DNA of 64,000 bases, from assembly GCA_027422505.1 (NCBI GenBank), contig JAPQWV010000310.1, positions 496,001-560,000 of the forward strand, written 5' to 3'. Each line of letters begins with the position of its first letter. The stretch's first letter is position 1. The notes under the pieces are model-generated. The model saw nothing but the letters and a program-made list of their open reading frames with translations. It was not told the origin of the DNA and made no database searches. Shown here in pieces: positions 57,732-64,000 of this stretch. The position numbers and the translations under genes were made by a program. This stretch comes from Craterostigma plantagineum (Eukaryota > Streptophyta > Magnoliopsida > Lamiales > Linderniaceae).

Positions 57732-60319
57732 ATGTTCGCCTCTACCTTCCTCATATGGCTTGTGACCATCCCTTTCACAACCCATGCCATCGTACCACCT
57801 AGAGGTACATACATTTACGTACACACACATAATCTAATTACGAACCTAAAATCCATGCACATACATCTTATAATGAAAACCTATTAAGAAAAAAATGTTA
57901 GTTGAGCGTTGATATATTAACTTGGTGCAGATTATTACATAAGCTGCGGTTCAAGCGGAGGTGACGTAGAACAAGGTCCAACAAAATACACCTCGGACGA
58001 TGCCTATATATCCACAGGCAACAAAACAACCTTGACTAGAACAGACATATATCCCTTACTCCAAACACTGCGTTATTTCCCTAATTCAAAATCAAAAAAG
58101 CATTGTTATGGCTTCCCAGTGATCAAAGGACGGAAATACCTAGTAAAGACCATATATTTCTACGGAGGATTTGATGGCAAAGACCAGCCACCAGTTTTCG
58201 ATCAGATCATAGACGGAACAAGATGGAGCATTGTGAATACAACATATGATTACATCAATGGAGGATTAACCTCTTTTTTTGAAGCTGTTATAGTAGCACA
58301 TAATAAGTTTCTCAGCGTGTGCGTGGCGAGGAACGAACACACAGTCAAAGGTTCGTCTCCCTTTATTTCCGCAATTGAAGTGCATTATCTGGACGATTCG
58401 GTTTACAATTTCACGAATTTGGAAAGAAAGATGCTGGTGACCGTCTCCAGGGGTAGCTTTGGCTCCGATGATGATGCCATCGTCAGGTAATATATAATCA
58501 ACAACCTTTAATACTTATGTCCTTAAGAACTAAGAAAATTGTGCCACAAGCTCTTTCATGTTCGACAAATTTCAGTAAGTTTAATCTTTGGATTTAGCTA
58601 CATGAAGATAAAAAAAGGTAGTAAATGTTTTAGTTGTTAATAAATGGGGACATATCTAGTCCATTATCCGCCATTTTACAAGTCTTCTAAAACACAAGTA
58701 CCATGGGGCAGGGGCCACAAATTAATAACCTTTTCTTCATGTACATACATATTTAGAAGCAAATCGAGTAATGGACATTGAAACTGATCAGTTTTCCAGA
58801 TGATATGTATAATCGTTATTGGGAATCGATCAAAGACGAGAATCCTTCAGTTTCGAGCCACTCTACTGTAAACCCGGCAATCTTCTGGAACCTTCCGCCG
58901 AAAAAGGCTTTTGCAACGGCTCTAACGACAAGCAGAGGGAAGAACCTCACGCTGAGTTGGCCACCTTTCCCGCTCTCCGAGGGACGATATTACATCGTAT
59001 TGTACTTTCAGGAAAACCGAACTCCAAGCCCATATAGTTGGAGGGTGTTTGATATTTATGTAAATGGAGAAAAATTCTATCAAGCTTTGAATGTCACGGA
59101 GAAAGGCAAGAGTATTTATGGCAACCAATGGCCTCTACACGGAAACACTGTAATAAGTATGGTTCCCATTGATGGTTCGCCCGTTGGCCCGTTGATTAAT
59201 GCCGCCGAGGTTCTCAAAGTTTTTCCTATAGAAGGAAATACCATTACAAGAGATGGTAAGGGAAGAAATTCACATAGAGTTTTGAATTTGACGACGTACG
59301 TAACATTTTCACTTCATGTTTGCAAATTTTTTTTATGGTCGTAATCGATTATTAGTGGTGGCAATGGAGGATATAAGGGACCAATTACTAGGGACTACGC
59401 TCTTGGATTGGAGTGGTGATCCGTGTTTGCCGAAAATGAATTCTTGGACAGGTGTTTCTTGCTCGACCGAAGAATTTGTTCGTGTCATCTCTTTGTAAGA
59501 GAATTCGATCGTGCAAGAAAATAGTTTAATTATCAATGTGTTTGTTACTTTTCTAATCCGTCGATTAAGATTTGTGATTCTATTAGGGATTTGACGGGCC
59601 ACGGATTATCTGGTGCATTGCCGGCGAGCATCTCTCAGCTAACAGGATTGAAGCAGCTGTAAGAAAATCTGTTATGATTATTGTAGTTTATATGTAAAGA
59701 TCTAACGAAACAGATGTAACTAAACTGTCTCGATGGACAAATAGAAAATAGGATATTGCATGTATGAGGATTTAAGTATAAAGGCTAATGAACAAGTAAT
59801 AGAAATTCGAATTTTCTTCCTTAGTTTGCTTGGAGGCAACAAGATCTCAGGATCAATCCCAGATTTGAGTCCACTGAAGTCACTGGAAATTCTGTAAGCT
59901 TGATCATATAATATATCGTTAATTTAAATTATTTTTCATAGAATAAATTAGTACTATTTATTACTAAAATGGTGACAGTTTGTTTTGAACTTGTACAAAA
60001 AGTCATTTAGAGGATAACCTGTTCCGCGGATCCATTCCAACTACTTTGGGCGACATACCATATCTTCGGGAAATGTATGTTCTTGTGCCGAAAATCTAAA
60101 GCGGTTGGCGAATAAAATGATTTTAGATTTACAACACCTTGTAATATGTTTATAACAACAATCATGCTTGGATACAGACATCTGCAGAACAACAACTTGA
60201 ACACTAGTGTTCCAGATTCCCTTGCAAATAAACAAGGCCTTACAATCAAAGTACGTCTTGTTTTATATATTGTCACATTAATTAGCTTAATATATTACTT
60301 TTCATGGAGTTATCTCTAA
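57732..60319 (+). CDS. Malectin-like/LRR protein without kinase, copy B
   Basis: Exons: 57732-57804, 57931-58486, 58792-59255, 59356-59494, 59587-59658, 59825-59893, 60003-60074, 60178-60250. All splice sites match copy A. The predicted 506 residues appear the same as in copy A; the one coding change I noticed is a silent GTG to GTA near 58294. The open extension past the last donor is also kept, ending at TAA 60317-60319. The two genes lie in direct tandem about 18.95 kb apart. One intron base differs (an extra A near 59968). Both copies therefore keep coding potential, which argues against an early pseudogene, although the duplication may simply be too young to show decay. Confidence 0.75.
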
Positions 60320-60332
60320 TATGTGTCTATCC

Positions 60333-60365
<33 letters not shown>

Positions 60366-60555
60366 AAGATATGAAGCCATTACGTATCGATATGCAACTG
60401 ATTGAGGATGAGGCAACAAATATACTGGAAAGGGTGAGGTGGTTAATGAAAGATACCGATACCTGCTTTCAAAATTTCCTTTTTAATACCTATATTTATA
60501 TGATGACGCTGATAATTTACTTGTGATACATGTAAGATTTTTATTGTGTGATTTA
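60320..60555 (+). other. Downstream of the malectin-like gene, with (GT)n (copy B)
   Basis: Duplicate of 41370-41603 with one more GT unit. No kinase sequence seen. Confidence 0.6.
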
Positions 60556-60786
60556 CTAGTTTTATGCCCGTGCATTTCACGGTTGTAAAATGTGTATATG
60601 ACATTATTATATAATAATAATCATGTAAGTTAAATGGTTTAACGTGAAAATAAAGTATTTCCCACTTTGTTAGTTGGCAATTTTTCCATTTTTTTATTAA
60701 GTATTTGTTTATTTAATATAATGAAAATGGACATGTGTCGCAAGCAGAAGCAAATTACATTTCATTTTATATATAAAATAGGGAGA
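60556..60786 (-). mobile_element. Candidate short non-autonomous Helitron (copy B)
   Basis: Duplicate of 41604-41841, 231 bp. It keeps TC and CTAG ends, the hairpin and the A/T host bases, with a 7-bp internal deletion near 60598. Confidence 0.5.
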
Positions 60787-61504
60787 TCAACACTTAAATA
60801 TCCTTTAGTATAAAAAACTTATTGATCAGTCCCATGTCAGATATTTTCTATTTTAAAGTACCTGGTTGAAAAAAAATTACTCTTAGTTACCCATTCAACT
60901 GAGAAGAAGAATGGACCCTGTATGTTACCAGACACCTCAACTATTAACCAATAGGGAATTAAAATAGAGTTAGCGTGAGCTTTTACCATTAATCTGTATG
61001 TTCTTGGTGGGGTTTTTCGTAAACTCAAGCGACGACTTAATCCAAATGAACGATTAAATTTTCATTTATAGGGTTTTAGGGTTTAATACCAGGTATGAAC
61101 CCATTGGGCACCAAGCCCGTGTCAACTTAACAACCACTAATTACATTAAAAGAAATTACAAGACTTTGACTTAAATATTTGGACACTTTAATAATATTCC
61201 TACTCCCGTAAGTGTCCAAATTACAGTCAAAGCCTATCATATAAGTCTTCATTTCTTTTTATTCTTCTTTGAGCAAGGAGGAGGTGGAGGTTACAGGTGG
61301 GCGAAGTATGACTTCCTTAATCAAAGAGCGCCTCAAAGTGTCTTACGTCGTTTCTGAGATCTAGTTGCTCTTGGATTGCTTCGATGATTTGATTTACGAT
61401 GGGTCGTTCTTCGACTTATGTGCGTTCATGTTTAGCCAAGACTAGGGTTGAAACCTCGTTAGAAGAAGCCAAGAGAAAATTCAAGACTAGGGTTGAATCC
61501 CCTT
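60787..61504. other. Non-coding stretch (copy B)
   Basis: Duplicate of 41842-42559; no gene or named repeat seen. Confidence 0.4.
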
Positions 61505-62756
61505 CTCATATACCGAATTGAACCAAAGTTACAAAACTAGGGAATTTCCGAAGGAATATGACTTTGAATCAATTTATCCCCTAGAAGATCGTTCGACACC
61601 CGAGGAAACACAACATCATCATTCTGAAAATTCTCTCTACATACCCCCTGTTGTTAAGAAAATAGAGGAGTTAACAATCTCATTGGAAAAGGAAAGAGAG
61701 GATTTTGAAGCAGAAAAGAAAACGTTCTTAAAAGAGATGGAAAATTTCAGCTTCCTTCGGGTCACAAACCACTTCTCACGCATATCCTGAAAGGATAATA
61801 TCATTATGAATAGCGTGAAAGAGAAATCGCCTTCTAAAAATCAGAAACCTTAGAATAACATTTTGAAAAATATTAACTCTAATCCTGTTTCTACTACGTC
61901 TACAGGGAGCGTAGTACCAGTGTTAGAGAAATCAAAGGCGAGAGTGTCTAGTTTATAAGTAAAGAAGGAGTCTCTAGATATCAAAGTTACAAATTTATGT
62001 TCTCCTTCTGTAAAAATAAAGGACACTCGTAGAAATAAAAGAGTTGTTTCTTATCTCAAAATCATTGCTTCTACTTGCTCTCTAAAGCCTACCGCTTTTA
62101 AAAGCACTAATTTTGAAATAGGCTCAACGTCGACGGTAACAAATACTCATTCTAAGACAAATGCATCTAGGATGACCCGTAGGAAACAAGATCCAACCAT
62201 TAAGAAAGCTTATGGCGCCATTCACTCATGTTTTCACCTAAGGTATCCCGTAAAGATCCAATCCCAAAGCACCTTAGGAGACTATCAAATGGAAAGATCT
62301 TTTCCACGATCAAGCCTAGTCATGCATTTGCCGTACTGAAATTCAACTTCCCTGTCAGGTTCAACCCAAATGTTCCTAAATCTCCGCCTAGGAAGACGAA
62401 AGCCTAAAAGGCCAAAACTTCTACAAAGGGAAAACTCAAATCAACTTCTTCGAAGATGGCTTGGGTTGCTAGAACTCCTATTAATAATAATTTAGGAACC
62501 GTATATGAACCAAAGCCTAAATCTGCTAATGTGAGATGGCCCATTCTTAAGTAGGTACCTAAAGCTCTCTAATTTGTGTTTGCAGATCCATCATGTGTAG
62601 TACCTCAATTCCGGTTGCTCCACACACATGATGGGAAATCAAGAGCTGCTGACAACTATCAAGACCATCTAAATGGAAAAGTCATATTCGAGAACAACGA
62701 TTCAACTCCAATCCTAGGACTTGGAGACATTATTTGGGAGAATATGACTTATCAAG
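61505..62756 (+). pseudogene. Decayed Ty1/copia gag and protease relic (copy B)
   Basis: Duplicate of 42560-43811. A two-base loss near 61750 shortens the coiled-coil frame to 61790, and other small indels differ from copy A. The copies are losing frame independently, as expected of a pseudogene. Confidence 0.4.
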
Positions 62757-64000
62757 TGTAGCACCCGGCCCCGTGGGCCAACTAACAAATAAATTGGCAT
62801 GCGCATTTTATGCTTACGCGGTTTCGTAAAAATTGCATAACATGTTTTATGACTGTGTCATATGAAATTCTGGGCATTGATTACGTGTCTACTTGACACT
62901 TATGAAAATTATGTGCTTACGTGATTTTATTTATTTCATGTGCCTAATCTTGTGCTTTGACATTTTCTTAACATAGGAAGAACTTTCGAAAATATGAAGA
63001 AGGGAAAATAAAAGGGATAATACTGTGAGGTTAGAATTGAGCCATGGGTGTAAATGGGCTAGGATTAAAAACAAACACTTGAGCCCAAACCCTTAAACAT
63101 ATTTTGGGAAACAAGTCCCCTTGAATTAGGGGATATTCACATCAACCTAAGCCCCTCCCCATACTTCATTAGCTCAAGAGAATTACTAAAAACACAATTC
63201 ACTTCTCACACTACAAGCAAGAAATAGAGAGAAGAAGGAGCAATCGAGCTTTAACTTGTGAAGAAGGTATAATTTCTACTATGAGGTTTACATTTTTAGC
63301 TTGTGATTTAGATTACTAGTTCGAAATTTAGCATGATTCAGGTATTAGCACGCGCAAATCTGCCCAAAATTATACTCTAGGGTTCATTCGAAGTTTTATG
63401 GTTTAGGCATTCAAATGATATTTATCATGTTCCTGAGAAAAAGTGACACTTGGATCGAAGGTTTAGAGTTCAGGATCAAAAAGGTATTATTGGTATAAAT
63501 GGATTCGTGAAATGTGATTTTCACGAACCCAAGGTCACGAACCTTTAGTGAAGTAAGTATCGCGAACCCTAAAAAGTCCAAACACTTAGTTCGCGAAGTA
63601 AGCTCGGTAGGCCCCACGGATTTTGTAGTTCACGAATTTGGAAAAGAAGTGTTTCGCGAATCAAGAGGTTGGCGAACTCAACAAAGTTGGCGAATCCATG
63701 GGGTGCAATTCGCGAATGCAACAAAGTTGGCAAATTGGATTCGTGAACTTACAGGATTTTCAATATCGCGAATCGAGCCTGGCGAACTTGACAACTTGGC
63801 GAATGGAGTGAGCTTGGCGAATTTCAGGTTGGCGAATCATCACTTCACGAATTGAGGGTACTTCGCGAACTAGGGGAGCTCCACTTCGCGAACCAAAAGC
63901 TTGGCGAACTCCATGCAAAGTCGCGAATTGATCGAGGTTGGCGAACCCTTGATGGTTAGCGAATCCCTGTTGGCGAACTCCAGGCAAGTCTCAAATCCAA
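62757..64000 (+). mobile_element. Gypsy-type LTR with TTCGCGAA array (copy B, cut by window end)
   Basis: Duplicate of 43812-45055. It opens TGTAGCACCCGG and enters the motif array near 63505. The rest lies outside the window. Confidence 0.65.

Larger units (their letters stand above)
47516..64000. repeat. Segmental tandem duplication, copy B (cut by window end)
   Basis: Direct repeat of copy A from its first base. It starts with the last 97 bp of the solo LTR (47516-47612), still followed by GAAAC. It ends in the window inside the TTCGCGAA array, equivalent to about 45055 in copy A. Differences are scattered substitutions and small indels, mainly in simple runs. Confidence 0.95.

Overview
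This is nuclear DNA of a flowering plant, probably a eudicot. It is dominated by LTR retrotransposons with plant initiator-Met tRNA primer sites. It also holds an Athila-type element, an L1-type LINE, hAT relics, a Helitron-like element, a pararetrovirus-like relic and one intron-rich malectin-like/LRR host gene. I saw no rRNA, tRNA, CRISPR or prokaryotic features.

Layout. 1-8117 is a decayed Ty1/copia element on the + strand (5' LTR cut by the window edge, broken gag-pol, complete 2.4-kb 3' LTR). 8118-11914 and 21599-23339 are two parts of one minus-strand Athila-like element: an intact env-like ORF and a broken pol end, separated by an array of nested palindromes. That element is split by a complete minus-strand chromovirus-like Ty3/gypsy element at 11915-21598, with near-identical 2.5-kb LTRs, a GTGAC target duplication and an open 1497-codon gag-pol. 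23340-24036 is a 5'-truncated LINE ending in poly(A). 24037-24441 is a fragment of a retroelement accessory ORF. 24442-28642 is a 4.2-kb solo LTR flanked by GAAAC.

From 28544 to the window end lies a direct tandem segmental duplication with a period of about 18.95 kb. Copy A is 28544-47515 and copy B runs from 47516 past the window edge. The copies look about 99% identical. Each carries a broken retroelement accessory region, a hAT MITE with a perfect 8-bp target duplication, copia LTR relics in both orientations, a hAT transposase relic, a pararetrovirus-like RNase H relic, the malectin-like/LRR gene, a Helitron-like element, a decayed copia gag/protease relic and a gypsy-type LTR. Both copies of the gene predict the same protein, a signal peptide, malectin-like domain and four LRRs without a kinase. 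The open frame runs past the last splice donor into a hydrophobic tail.

The most unusual theme is that several unrelated-looking LTR segments contain dense, irregular arrays of a short CpG-centred word, different in each: CGACATTT, AATCGGGCGATT and its reverse complement, TTTGCGAA/TTTGCGGG, TTCGCGAA/GGCGAA, and TCTCGA/ATGTCGA. All calls are from reading by eye. Family names rest on remembered motifs, not on searches.
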